29,132 bases of DNA from Sva-25 sp037385685 (GTDB taxonomy: Bacteria; Pseudomonadota; Gammaproteobacteria; Chromatiales; Chromatiaceae): positions 1 to 29,132 of the forward strand of contig JARRMW010000050.1 in assembly GCA_037385685.1 (NCBI GenBank), in the 5' to 3' direction. Position 1 is the first letter of the stretch; each line of letters begins with the position of its first letter. Below are positions 15,695 through 23,253 of the stretch, piece by piece. Made by a program: the position numbers and the translations under genes. Below the pieces are notes generated by a model. That model was not told where the DNA came from. It worked only from the letters and a program-made list of their open reading frames with translations, and did not search any database.

Positions 15695-16957
15695 TCAGCT
15701 CTTGACGAACTCCGGATAGGCTTCCAGGCCGCATTCGCCGAGATCCACGCCTTCGTATTCCTCTTCCTCGCTGACGCGAATGCCCATGATCACCTTGATG
15801 ATCAGCCACACGATGAAGCTCGTGACGAAGACCCAGACGAAGATCGCGGCAAGGCCTGTCAGCTGGGCACCGATGGTTGCGCCCTCGTTTGAGAGGACAA
15901 CAGCAATCAGGCCCCACATCCCGACCACACCGTGAACGGAGATGGCACCGACGGGGTCGTCGATCTTCAGCTTGTCGAGGCCGACGATCGAGAAGACCAC
16001 GATAATGCCGCCGATGCCGCCGATGATGGTGGCAAGCAACGGTGTCGGGGTCAGTGGCTCGGCCGTGATGGCAACAAGACCCGCAAGCGCGCCGTTGAGC
16101 GCCATGGTCAGGTCGGCCTTGCCGAAGAGCAGGCGTGCCGTGATCAGGGCCGCAACAACACCACCGGCAGCCGCCATGTTGGTATTGACGAAGACAGCCG
16201 CGACAGCATTGGCTTCACCCACATTGGAGAGAATCAGCTCGGAGCCTCCGTTGAAGCCGAACCAGCCGAGCCACAGGATAAAGGTACCCAGGGTCGCAAG
16301 AGGCAGGTTGGCGCCCGGAATTGCGTTGATCTGGCCTTTCGGTCCGTACTTGCCCTTGCGTGCACCGAGCAGCAGGACACCGGCGAGCGCAGCAGTCGCA
16401 CCAGCGAGGTGAACGATACCGGATCCGGCGAAATCGCTGAAACCGGCTGCATCCAGCCATCCACCGCCCCATTTCCAGTAGCCCTGGACCGGGTAGATGA
16501 AACCTGTCATGACCACTGCAAACAGCAGGAAGGACCAGAGTTTCATGCGCTCTGCCACGGCACCTGAGACGATAGACATGGCAGTAGCAACAAACACAAC
16601 CTGGAAGAAGAAGTCCGACATGCCGGAATAGTAGCTGCCGTCATACCAGGCCGCGGGATCCTGACCGAGAACCTCAGCCGGGTTATTGTCACCACCGAAC
16701 ATGAAAGAGAAGTCCAGTGCCGGGAACCAGCCGTTGCCGTCTGCCGGATACATAATGTTGTATCCCACCAGCATATACATGATGCAGGCAACTGCGAAGA
16801 GCGAGACGTTCTTGGTCAGGATCTCGGCCGTATTCTTGGCGCGGACCAGCCCCGCCTCGAGCATGGCGAAACCGGCCGCCATCCACATGACCAGCGCACC
16901 CGATACCAGGAAGTAGAAGGTATCCAGCGCGTAGCGAAGATTTAAAATATCTTCCAT
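15695..16957 (-). CDS. amt: Ammonium transporter (Amt/MEP/Rh family)
   Basis: The product is 420 aa, an integral membrane ammonium channel with about eleven transmembrane segments. Family signatures include GFAMLEAGLVRAKNT near the N-terminus, DFAGSGIVHLAGATAAL (first pore histidine), LGWFGFNGGSEL, NTNMAAAGG and a later GAISVHGVVGMWG (second pore histidine). It starts with FYFLVSGALVMWMAAG and has no cleavable signal peptide. GAGG lies eight bases before the ATG, and the start is 18 bases downstream of the glnK stop. PII protein binding to Amt is the usual way to block uptake when nitrogen is plentiful. Confidence 0.97.
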   Translation of the reverse strand: MEDILNLRYALDTFYFLVSGALVMWMAAGFAMLEAGLVRAKNTAEILTKNVSLFAVACIMYMLVGYNIMYPADGNGWFPALDFSFMFGGDNNPAEVLGQDPAAWYDGSYYSGMSDFFFQVVFVATAMSIVSGAVAERMKLWSFLLFAVVMTGFIYPVQGYWKWGGGWLDAAGFSDFAGSGIVHLAGATAALAGVLLLGARKGKYGPKGQINAIPGANLPLATLGTFILWLGWFGFNGGSELILSNVGEANAVAAVFVNTNMAAAGGVVAALITARLLFGKADLTMALNGALAGLVAITAEPLTPTPLLATIIGGIGGIIVVFSIVGLDKLKIDDPVGAISVHGVVGMWGLIAVVLSNEGATIGAQLTGLAAIFVWVFVTSFIVWLIIKVIMGIRVSEEEEYEGVDLGECGLEAYPEFVKS

Positions 16958-16975
16958 TGTACTTACCTCGTATGC

Positions 16976-17314
16976 TTAAAGTGCGTCTTTACCGGTTTCA
17001 CCGGTACGAATTCGGACGACCTGCTCGATCGACGAGACGAAGATCTTGCCGTCCCCGATCTTGCCGGTCTGGGCGGCCTTGCTGATTGCTTCGATCACCT
17101 GATCAAGAAGCTCGGAAGGGACCGCCGCCTCGACTTTCACCTTGGGGAGGAAATCGACGACGTATTCGGCGCCACGGTAGAGTTCCGTGTGCCCTTTCTG
17201 GCGGCCGAAGCCCTTGACTTCGGTCACCGTGATTCCCGAGAGGCCGAGATCACCGAGTGCCTCTCGAACATCATCCAGCTTAAAAGGCTTGATGATGGCG
17301 GTTACCATTTTCAT
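16976..17314 (-). CDS. glnK: PII nitrogen regulatory protein, Amt-linked (GlnK type)
   Basis: The product is 112 aa, the standard PII length. The T-loop runs through GRQKGHTELYRGAEYVVDF with uridylylation site Y51, and the C-terminal signature GKIGDGKIFVSSIEQVVRIRTGETG is complete. It is predicted to sense ATP/ADP and 2-oxoglutarate and to gate the neighbouring Amt. The ATG at 17314 has GGAG eight bases upstream. The name GlnK rests on linkage with amt; the T-loop is identical to that of the second PII protein at 25948-26286, so sequence alone does not separate them. Confidence 0.95.
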   Translation of the reverse strand: MKMVTAIIKPFKLDDVREALGDLGLSGITVTEVKGFGRQKGHTELYRGAEYVVDFLPKVKVEAAVPSELLDQVIEAISKAAQTGKIGDGKIFVSSIEQVVRIRTGETGKDAL

Positions 17315-17353
17315 ATGTAGTACTCCAGTAGAATTTTAGGGATTCTGTTTAGA

Positions 17354-17379
17354 GGCACCCCTGTCATTGCAGGGGTGCC
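17354..17379 (-). other. Intercistronic hairpin between torF and glnK
   Basis: A perfect 10-bp inverted repeat (arms 17354-17363 and 17370-17379, 6-nt loop) lies 15 bases after the porin stop and 40 bases before the glnK start. There is no U-run after it, so it is more likely to protect the upstream mRNA or give partial termination between a highly expressed porin and glnK-amt than to be a full terminator. The role is inferred. Confidence 0.5.
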
Positions 17380-17394
17380 GAACCGGGTAAAGGA

Positions 17395-18063
17395 TCAGAA
17401 GGTTTTGGACCAGGAGACAGCGAAGGAGGTATCGTCCGTGTAATCTTCATTCGCGATTGTCATTGTAAAGTCACCAAAGTCGCCAGCGCTCTTGGTGACG
17501 TCCATCTGAAGCTGGGTGTAGTCGACATCGTTGTTGACATCGAAATCGTAGTAACCCACCGTGAAGGCAACACCCCATCCATTGAGCTCGGGCGTGACGG
17601 TCTCGAGGTCAAAAGCGGCGGATGCGAAGTAGTAGATGTCACCCTGGACGAACTGGCTACCTTCGGGCGCCTGACCATCGACCGTGTAGTTGATACCACC
17701 GGAAAGCCACTTCCAGCTCAGGCTTCCGTAGATCTCGGAGAAATCTGCGTCGTCGGTGTTCGTATAGTAGTAATAGATGTAGCCAACATCATAGCCAAGA
17801 TCGTTGTACTCACCCGAGAAGCCGAGATAGGCATCGACCTCCTGAGCACTACCACCAAGTGTTGATGTCCAGACACCGGTATAGAAGCCACTCGGATGGG
17901 CATAATCAACACCACCGGAAACGGCAGCTTCATGATCATTCTGGGTAACACCACGCCAGAGGTAATCACTGGTTACGCCGATGTTGGCGGAAAGTTCCGC
18001 CTGGGCCGCCGGTGCCGCCATCGCTGCAGCACATGCCATCGAGATCAGAGTTTTCTTCATCAT
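17395..18063 (-). CDS. TorF family putative outer-membrane porin
   Basis: The product is 222 aa. A signal peptide (MMKKTLISMACAAAMAAPAAQA, about residues 1-22) is followed by a beta-barrel-like chain of alternating aromatic/polar strands, starting with SANIGVTSDYLWRGVTQND, the hallmark of the TorF (gcw_chp) family, and ending with aromatic F. GGGGAG stands seven bases before ATG at 18063; the much longer upstream reading frame passes through the sigma-54 promoter and was rejected. It precedes glnK and amt on the same strand, and this trio recurs in Gammaproteobacteria. It may admit nitrogen compounds under limitation, which is inference from context. Confidence 0.87.
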   Translation of the reverse strand: MMKKTLISMACAAAMAAPAAQAELSANIGVTSDYLWRGVTQNDHEAAVSGGVDYAHPSGFYTGVWTSTLGGSAQEVDAYLGFSGEYNDLGYDVGYIYYYYTNTDDADFSEIYGSLSWKWLSGGINYTVDGQAPEGSQFVQGDIYYFASAAFDLETVTPELNGWGVAFTVGYYDFDVNNDVDYTQLQMDVTKSAGDFGDFTMTIANEDYTDDTSFAVSWSKTF

Positions 18064-18130
18064 GTTTGCTCTCCCCTGAAGAGAAATGTCGTTGTAGAAA
18101 AAACAGAAAAATCTTCTGTGCCTGAAGGGA

Positions 18131-18147
18131 AAGCAGGAAGCGTGCCA
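18131..18147 (-). promoter_or_regulatory. Sigma-54 promoter of torF-glnK-amt
   Basis: The minus strand reads TGGCACGCTTCCTGCTT, matching the consensus TGGCACGnnnnTTGCW except for C in place of the first T of the -12 element. The GG and GC dinucleotides have the canonical 12-base register. Transcription would start near 18121, giving a leader of about 58 nt before the porin ATG. An NtrC-like site lies about 130 bp upstream. This is among the clearest regulatory signals in the window. Confidence 0.8.
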
Positions 18148-18170
18148 AAAAATGAAAAAGGTGAAATATC

Positions 18171-18180
18171 GGTAATTACC
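18171..18180. other. GGTAATTACC palindrome between sigma-54 promoter and NtrC-like site
   Basis: This 10-bp perfect palindrome lies about 50 bp upstream of the predicted start site, in the segment that must bend for an enhancer-bound activator to touch sigma-54 polymerase. No known binding protein matches it with confidence. Confidence 0.25.
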
Positions 18181-18241
18181 CTTACTGCAACGCTCATGAA
18201 AGGGCCTTGACGCACCAGAAAAATACCTGGATAAGCACCTC

Positions 18242-18258
18242 TGCACCAAACAGGGGCG
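18242..18258. promoter_or_regulatory. NtrC-like enhancer site
   Basis: TGCACCAAACAGGGGCG compares with the NtrC consensus TGCACC-n5-GGTGCA: the left half is perfect and the right half matches at 4 of 6. Its centre is near -129 from the predicted sigma-54 start site, the usual enhancer distance. A nearby isolated GGTGCG (around 18296) could be a second half-site. Binding is inferred. Confidence 0.5.
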
Positions 18259-18389
18259 TATCTGCTTGCGCCGAGAATCAGTAAACCCTGATATGGTGCG
18301 AACAGAACCGGATATTGCAGACCCGGTAATGGCCAGATCCACTCCGAAGCGAAGAGACTCGACTGAGAGACGAAAATCGCCAGCTGGCC

Positions 18390-18418
18390 TTGATGTTCTT
18401 TTGCCACTCTGGTATAAA
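18390..18418 (+). promoter_or_regulatory. Sigma-70 promoter of rpmB-rpmG
   Basis: TTGATG (18390-18395) and TATAAA (18413-18418) are separated by exactly 17 bases. The start would be near 18425, giving a GC-rich leader of about 70 nt before rpmB that contains a CTCCGCGGAG palindrome. The rest of the 434-bp gap between the porin and rpmB holds the sigma-54 and NtrC-like sites on the other strand; I see no gene in it. Confidence 0.75.
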
Positions 18419-18497
18419 TTCGCCTCTTTCGCCGGCCCCGCCTGTGGATACGTCTCCGCGGAGCCATGAAAACCGAATAGAAACCGAGGCTAGAACC

Positions 18498-18734
18498 ATG
18501 TCCAAAGTTTGCCAGGTAACAGGTAAGCGCCCGATGACAGGCAACAATGTGTCGCATGCACACAACAAGACCCGTCGTCGCTTCCTGCCGAATCTGCACA
18601 ACCACCGCTTCTGGGTCGCCAGCGAGAACCGCTGGGTCCGCCTGCGTGTCTCAACCAAGGGAATGCGCATCATCGACAAGAAAGGCATCGACGCCGTCCT
18701 GGCCGATATCCGTTCCCGTGGCGACAAAGTCTGA
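18498..18734 (+). CDS. rpmB: 50S ribosomal protein L28
   Basis: The product is 78 aa. The N-terminus MSKVCQVTGKRPMTGNNVSH and the segment RRFLPNLHNHRFW are typical of bacterial L28, a large-subunit protein. GAGG lies eight bases before the ATG. An in-frame upstream extension was rejected because it passes through the promoter and the ribosome-binding site. It is followed after 11 bases by rpmG, the standard rpmB-rpmG pair. Confidence 0.98.
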   Translation: MSKVCQVTGKRPMTGNNVSHAHNKTRRRFLPNLHNHRFWVASENRWVRLRVSTKGMRIIDKKGIDAVLADIRSRGDKV

Positions 18735-18745
18735 GGTAAATTGAC

Positions 18746-18913
18746 ATGGCAAAGGCAATTCGTGAAAAAATCCGCCTCGTCTCGAGCGCAGGCACCGGTC
18801 ACTTCTACACGACCACGAAGAACAAGCGTAACCAGACAGGCAAGATGGAAATCAAGAAATTCGATCCTGTGGTACGCCAGCACGTGATGTACAAGGAAGC
18901 CAAGATCAAGTAA
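18746..18913 (+). CDS. rpmG: 50S ribosomal protein L33
   Basis: The product is 55 aa: MAKAIREKIRLVSSAGTGHF, then YTTTKNKRNQTGKMEIKKFD and an end at KEAKIK. It is too short for many automatic ORF cut-offs but clearly L33. The zinc-binding cysteine pairs of some L33 forms are absent, so this is the cysteine-free type. It is co-transcribed with rpmB and followed 23 nt later by a strong terminator. Confidence 0.98.
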   Translation: MAKAIREKIRLVSSAGTGHFYTTTKNKRNQTGKMEIKKFDPVVRQHVMYKEAKIK

Positions 18914-18936
18914 TCGGCTCTCTCGGTCCGGTTTGG

Positions 18937-18963
18937 AAACCCGCCTTCAACGGCGGGTTTTTT
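18937..18963 (+). terminator. Rho-independent terminator of rpmB-rpmG
   Basis: A 9-bp stem AAACCCGCC/GGCGGGTTT (arms 18937-18945 and 18952-18960, 6-nt loop) runs into a tract of six T. It ends the ribosomal protein transcript. Confidence 0.9.
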
Positions 18964-19132
18964 ATTGAAACCGTGAAACCGACGTCAGCCCCCGATTATT
19001 CCCTCCCGGACTTCCGGTCCAATCCGGAAATCATGGATAACCCCGATAGCCAGCTATCAAGCATGCCACTACTATGGACGGCATCCGAAACGGTGGCTTG
19101 ACACATCACCACTCACGATCGTGAAAAGGCGT

Positions 19133-21085
19133 ATGCGACAGGGATTCTCAAAGGTTGTTTTCAAACGGGGCCTGACCCCATTTTTTCCTATTTTACTCGT
19201 CGGCACGATCCTGCTGCTTCCTGCTCTCGCCAGCGGATCTGCCCTTACCCGGTTTTCACAAGCAGAGCAGGCCCTGAAAAAAGGTGACACACAAACCTAC
19301 AATCGCCTCAAAAAGCAGCTTGCCGGTTATCCCCTGCTGCCCTATTTAGAGTACGACGAAATCGTCAAAGACCGCGATACCCCGTTGAAAGAGTCGGATG
19401 TCGCCGGTTTCCTGAAACGTCATGAAGGCAGCGGACCGGCCTACCTGCTGCGTATTCGCTGGCTGAAGCAGCTCGCTGCCGAGAAAAACTGGAAAAGCTA
19501 CCTCAAGTGGTACGACGAGAGCGATTCAGACATCAGTCGCAAGTGCCATTACCTGACCGCACTGCTGCGCACCGGCCATGGTGGCAAGACACTTGGCGAA
19601 ATTGACGCGATCTGGGACTACGGTCGATCCAGGCCCGCTGCGTGCGACCCGGTCTTCAGCTACTGGAGAGAGAAGAAACTCCTGACCCGTGACAGGGTCT
19701 GGAGCCGTGCTGACAAGGCCATGAACCTTGGACAGACAGGGATTGCGACTCACCTCACACGCTACCTGTCCGGGAGCGATGCGGAACGGCTCAAGAGATT
19801 CGCCAAACTCCGGAAGTCGCCCAAAGAGAACCTCGATGCGGTCACCGGCAAACACCCCTGGCGTGGCCAGATGGTCGGATATGGTCTCAAGCGTCTTGCC
19901 TACCAGTCGCCGGAATCCGCACTTGAGAAGTGGAAGCAACTCGGAAAGCGTGTGAAGTTCTCACCCTCTGAACGCTGCACGATCGAGGAACGTCTTGCAG
20001 AGGGGCTCTACAGGGAGCCCGGCAAGGCCGTTTATGCATTCTTCAGGGGCACGGATAACTGCATGTCTCACGAAGAGCTGCATGCATGGCGCGTTAAAGC
20101 AGGACTGCTGCGCGAGGACTGGAAACAGGTCAACACCTGGATCGACACCATGCCCTCCTCGCAGGCGAGTGAACCGGAATGGCGTTACTGGAAGGCACGC
20201 GCACTCGAACAGCAGGGAGACCGTGAGGCTGCCAGGCGGATCTACAGGGATATCGCCGAAGACCGGAGCTTCTATGCCTATCTGGCCAGCGATCGCCTTG
20301 GCGAGGAGTATCACTTTGCACATGCGCCTGCACCGGTGAGTTCCAGCGTGCGTGACCGGATGGAAAACGACCCCGCCATGCTGCGTATTCGCGAACTCGA
20401 CCGGCTCGGACGGCATACCGAGATGCGGCGGGAATGGAACCTGCTGGTCAAGCGCCTCGACGAAGAGCAGAAGATCGCTGCATCGGCGATCTTCCACGAC
20501 TGGGACATTCTCGACCGCGCCATCTTCACCCTCGCGAAATCGGGCTACTGGGACGATCTCGAGATCCGTTTCCCCGTGAAGCATAGTGACCTTGTCGGCC
20601 GTTATTCGAAAAGCCGGCAACTCGATACCTCATGGGCCTTCGGCATCCTGCGCCAGGAGAGTGCCTTCATGCGCGACGCAAACTCCGGTGCCGGCGCGCG
20701 CGGTCTGATGCAGCTGATGCCGGGAACCGCAAAACTGGTTTCGAAAAAATTCGGGCTTGGCAGTACTGCCGGCAGTGAACTCATCAAGCCCGACAAGAAT
20801 ATCGCGCTTGGAACCGGCTACCTGCGCATGATGCTCGACAAGTTCGACAACAATCTCACCCTCGCGACGGCCTCCTATAATGCCGGACCGGGCCGTGCAA
20901 AACGCTGGCAATACGACAAGCCGCTGCCGGCAGACATCTGGGTCGAGCTGATTCCCTTCAATGAGACGCGCGGCTACGTCAAGAAAGTGATGACCTATGC
21001 CTCGATCTACGACAGGCGCCTGGGGAATGGAAAAATGCTGAGAATCAGCGAGCGTATCGGAACAATCCCTGCTCGCAAAGGCTGA
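19133..21085 (+). CDS. slt: Soluble lytic murein transglycosylase (Slt70 type)
   Basis: The product is about 650 aa. A signal peptide/anchor region (PFFPILLVGTILLLPALASG) is followed by a long alpha-superhelical domain with many short helices (about residues 35-450), a linker domain, and a C-terminal catalytic lysozyme-like domain (about residues 475-640). Catalytic motifs are GILRQESAF (catalytic Glu), GARGLMQLMPGTA and TASYNAGPGR. It cleaves peptidoglycan in the periplasm to anhydromuropeptides. ATG at 19133 is preferred to GTG at 19121, which lacks a ribosome-binding site. The N-terminal codons include a GGGGCCTGACCCC palindrome that looks like an inserted repeat. It converges with the Sel1-repeat gene, with nine bases between the stops. 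Confidence 0.94.
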   Translation: MRQGFSKVVFKRGLTPFFPILLVGTILLLPALASGSALTRFSQAEQALKKGDTQTYNRLKKQLAGYPLLPYLEYDEIVKDRDTPLKESDVAGFLKRHEGSGPAYLLRIRWLKQLAAEKNWKSYLKWYDESDSDISRKCHYLTALLRTGHGGKTLGEIDAIWDYGRSRPAACDPVFSYWREKKLLTRDRVWSRADKAMNLGQTGIATHLTRYLSGSDAERLKRFAKLRKSPKENLDAVTGKHPWRGQMVGYGLKRLAYQSPESALEKWKQLGKRVKFSPSERCTIEERLAEGLYREPGKAVYAFFRGTDNCMSHEELHAWRVKAGLLREDWKQVNTWIDTMPSSQASEPEWRYWKARALEQQGDREAARRIYRDIAEDRSFYAYLASDRLGEEYHFAHAPAPVSSSVRDRMENDPAMLRIRELDRLGRHTEMRREWNLLVKRLDEEQKIAASAIFHDWDILDRAIFTLAKSGYWDDLEIRFPVKHSDLVGRYSKSRQLDTSWAFGILRQESAFMRDANSGAGARGLMQLMPGTAKLVSKKFGLGSTAGSELIKPDKNIALGTGYLRMMLDKFDNNLTLATASYNAGPGRAKRWQYDKPLPADIWVELIPFNETRGYVKKVMTYASIYDRRLGNGKMLRISERIGTIPARKG

Positions 21086-21094
21086 GAAGGCAGC

Positions 21095-21733
21095 CTACTG
21101 CTGGCGCTCCTGCATCTGGTTGCCAGCTGCAGAGAGCATTTCTGCGCGCGCATGGTTGAACTGTTCCGGTGTCATCTGCTTCACGAGCTCCTCCATCGCC
21201 TTGCCAGCGCGCTTGCTGCCGTTGGCAACAGCGAGAGACAGCCACTGGAAAGCGCGAACCAGGTCCTTCTCGACATGCTTCCCTTCCATGAGCATCTTGC
21301 CCAGTGCGAACTGGGCTGGCGGAAATCCCTGGTCAGCAGCCTTGTAGTACCACTCCAGTGCCTTGTTGTGATCACGCTGTGCGCCGAACTGGGCGAAACG
21401 GTACATGGTCGCAATCATGTACTGGTCCTTCGGTTCACCATGCTCGGCCGCCTTGAAGTACCAGTAACGGGTCTTTTCGTCATCCTGCTGCACACCCAGG
21501 CCGTTGGCATACAGCCAGGCAAGGGTTGACATGGCCTCGACAAGGCCAGCTTCTGCAGCCTGGCTGATGTATTCCACGGCACGGGAGTACTGCAGATCGA
21601 CTTCGTCGCCGTTGGCATACATGATGCCGAGCTGGTAAGCAGCTTTGGCATTGCCCCGGGCGGCCGCATCCTGCAGCACCTTCAGCGTGACACTGATGGT
21701 TTCGTTGTCGGGTTTCTGAGACTCGTCGCCCAT
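21095..21733 (-). CDS. Sel1-repeat (tetratricopeptide-like) protein
   Basis: The product is 212 aa from the ATG at 21733 (MGDESQKPDNETI). It carries about four Sel1-like repeats of some 36 residues: AAYQLGIMYANGDEVDLQYSRA, AMSTLAWLYANGLGV, QYMIATMYRFAQFG, AQFALGKMLMEGKHVEKD. These alpha-helical repeats mediate protein contacts; the partner is unknown. No signal peptide is present with this start. Reading further upstream would overlap the divergent gene at 21747 and give a non-Sel1 tail, so it was not used. The ribosome-binding site is weak. Confidence 0.8.
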   Translation of the reverse strand: MGDESQKPDNETISVTLKVLQDAAARGNAKAAYQLGIMYANGDEVDLQYSRAVEYISQAAEAGLVEAMSTLAWLYANGLGVQQDDEKTRYWYFKAAEHGEPKDQYMIATMYRFAQFGAQRDHNKALEWYYKAADQGFPPAQFALGKMLMEGKHVEKDLVRAFQWLSLAVANGSKRAGKAMEELVKQMTPEQFNHARAEMLSAAGNQMQERQQ

Positions 21734-21746
21734 AACCGGGTACCAC

Positions 21747-22301
21747 TTGTGGAGACAGAGGCGCAAGAATACCACTGCTGGAAAAAAAGCAGCCATCGTT
21801 GCGCTTCTCCTCGCCTCATCCAGCATCCAGGCCGAGTACCGTACTGTCGAGTCGCCCTTTGTCACCGGTATGCAGGCAATGATCGATGCCATGCGCGACC
21901 CTGACACCAGCAGTTACAGCCGCTATGGCAGGACCGACATTATTTCTCCTTTCGGTAGCGAAATACTTCCGTTCGAATCCACGTTCGGACAGAAACAGAT
22001 CGCACCGGAGTTGCGCCTGGCCGGTCGCTGGCGAAGCCGCTCGGGCGACGGTCTCTGGATCAAGGATGGCTGGATTCGTTTCTACAACAGGGGAGACTAC
22101 AACGACGCCCGACTGATCGTCGGCCGCACCCTGCTCTATGTCGGCATCCCCGAAACGGGCGTGGTCACACGCTTCGAGTATGGCCTGCGCGGCGACTTGC
22201 TGGCACTGCGTGACTATGTCGGCACGCTCTACCTCTTCCACCGCATGCCGGATCCGCCCGACGATCTAGCCGACGAGGAGACGGATGCCGATGACGAATA
22301 A
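21747..22301 (+). CDS. Unrecognised small secreted protein (TTG start)
   Basis: The product is 184 aa. I do not recognise the family. A positively charged N-terminus and hydrophobic stretch (KKAAIVALLLASSSIQA, ending near residue 29) look like a signal peptide. The mature part is rich in Arg, Gly and Tyr (LRLAGRWRSRSGDGLWIKDG, RFEYGLRGDLLALRDYVGTLYL) and ends in an acidic tail (DDLADEETDADDE). The only start that keeps the signal peptide is TTG at 21747; no ATG occurs before the mature region. It lies 13 bp from the divergent Sel1 start, and its 3' end overlaps the TauE/SafE gene by 36 bp, so the arrangement is unusually compact. Confidence 0.65.
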   Translation: MWRQRRKNTTAGKKAAIVALLLASSSIQAEYRTVESPFVTGMQAMIDAMRDPDTSSYSRYGRTDIISPFGSEILPFESTFGQKQIAPELRLAGRWRSRSGDGLWIKDGWIRFYNRGDYNDARLIVGRTLLYVGIPETGVVTRFEYGLRGDLLALRDYVGTLYLFHRMPDPPDDLADEETDADDE

Positions 22302-23087
22302 GAGTGCGGCAAAGATTTTCTTGAGGGTCTTCACCGGGAGCTGATGCGCAAGCCGTGCGCCGACCGGTGCCGTCAGGACGCTCGTGACGACGATACCCGC
22401 AGCGGCCGGCCAGTAGAGATAGCCGCTGCTCCAGCCAGGTAGTGCCTGGTTTCCCCAGCCCGCGAAGAGAAACCCTGTCGCACCCGCGATGGCGATCGGC
22501 AGACCGCACGCACTCGAGGTCGCAACAGCATTGACCATGGGAACATTGTTCCAGGTCAGGAAGGGGACGGTCATGGAGCCACCGCCGATACCCACCACGG
22601 AAGAGATGGTCCCGATCATGCCACCTGCCGCGGCCATACCGGGCTTGCCGGGCAGCTGCCGATGCGGCTTGACCTTCGACGAGAAAACCATCTGGAAACT
22701 CACGAGAATTGCGAAAGCGCCAAAGACGCGCTGCAGCCAGAGAGTCTCGAGCTGTTCGGCGATCACTGCACCGAGCAACGCACCCGCCACGATACCGGGT
22801 GTCAATTGCCAGAAAAGCGGCCAGCGCACGGCCCCGCGCCTGTGGTGTGAACGCACCGAGGAGATCGAGGTCATCACGATCGTGGCAAGTGAAGTGCCTA
22901 CCGCCAGGTGCATGACGACCGACTCGTCCATACCCAGCTTGCGAAACAGCCAGACCAGCACGGGCACGATCACGAGCCCGCCACCGACACCGAGCAGGCC
23001 GGCCATGACGCCCGCAACGAGACCGGTCAGCATGTATGCAGCCAGCTCAATCAATGTCGTGGCCGGTTCCGGATAACATGGAGACAT
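22266..23087 (-). CDS. TauE/SafE family membrane permease
   Basis: The product is 273 aa with about eight membrane segments in two related halves. The first half has GLVAGVMAGLLGVGGGLVIVP and MHLAVGTSLATIVMTSISS; the second has SVVGIGGGSMTVPFLTW and ATSSACGLPIAIAGATGF. This is the TauE/SafE (DUF81) pattern, a family of putative exporters of sulfite, sulfonates or other small anions. The start was set at 23087 (MSPCYPEPATTLIELAAYML); a longer frame to 23288 would overlap the divergent gene. The substrate is unknown. Confidence 0.88.
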   Translation of the reverse strand: MSPCYPEPATTLIELAAYMLTGLVAGVMAGLLGVGGGLVIVPVLVWLFRKLGMDESVVMHLAVGTSLATIVMTSISSVRSHHRRGAVRWPLFWQLTPGIVAGALLGAVIAEQLETLWLQRVFGAFAILVSFQMVFSSKVKPHRQLPGKPGMAAAGGMIGTISSVVGIGGGSMTVPFLTWNNVPMVNAVATSSACGLPIAIAGATGFLFAGWGNQALPGWSSGYLYWPAAAGIVVTSVLTAPVGARLAHQLPVKTLKKIFAALLFVIGIRLLVG

Positions 23088-23253
23088 CTCTTCAGATAGA
23101 TGGAAAATCGAGTGTATACGGGAATCAGGCCGGAGACGAGCAACCCTGGCTTCAGCGACGACAGTGACTGGCTGATGAATTGCCTTGTGGTTGTCTCCGG
23201 GCAGGTTTCCATTTAAGGTACAGCAACCTCTGTAGTCAGCGAATCTCCTCAGG

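Noticed and set aside
18064..18342. Longer N-terminus for the TorF porin
   Set aside because: It would translate through the sigma-54 promoter and NtrC-like site; the signal peptide and GGGGAG point to 18063.
21734..21907. N-terminal extension of the Sel1-repeat protein
   Set aside because: The extension lies entirely opposite the secreted protein gene at 21747 and shows no Sel1 or signal-peptide character.
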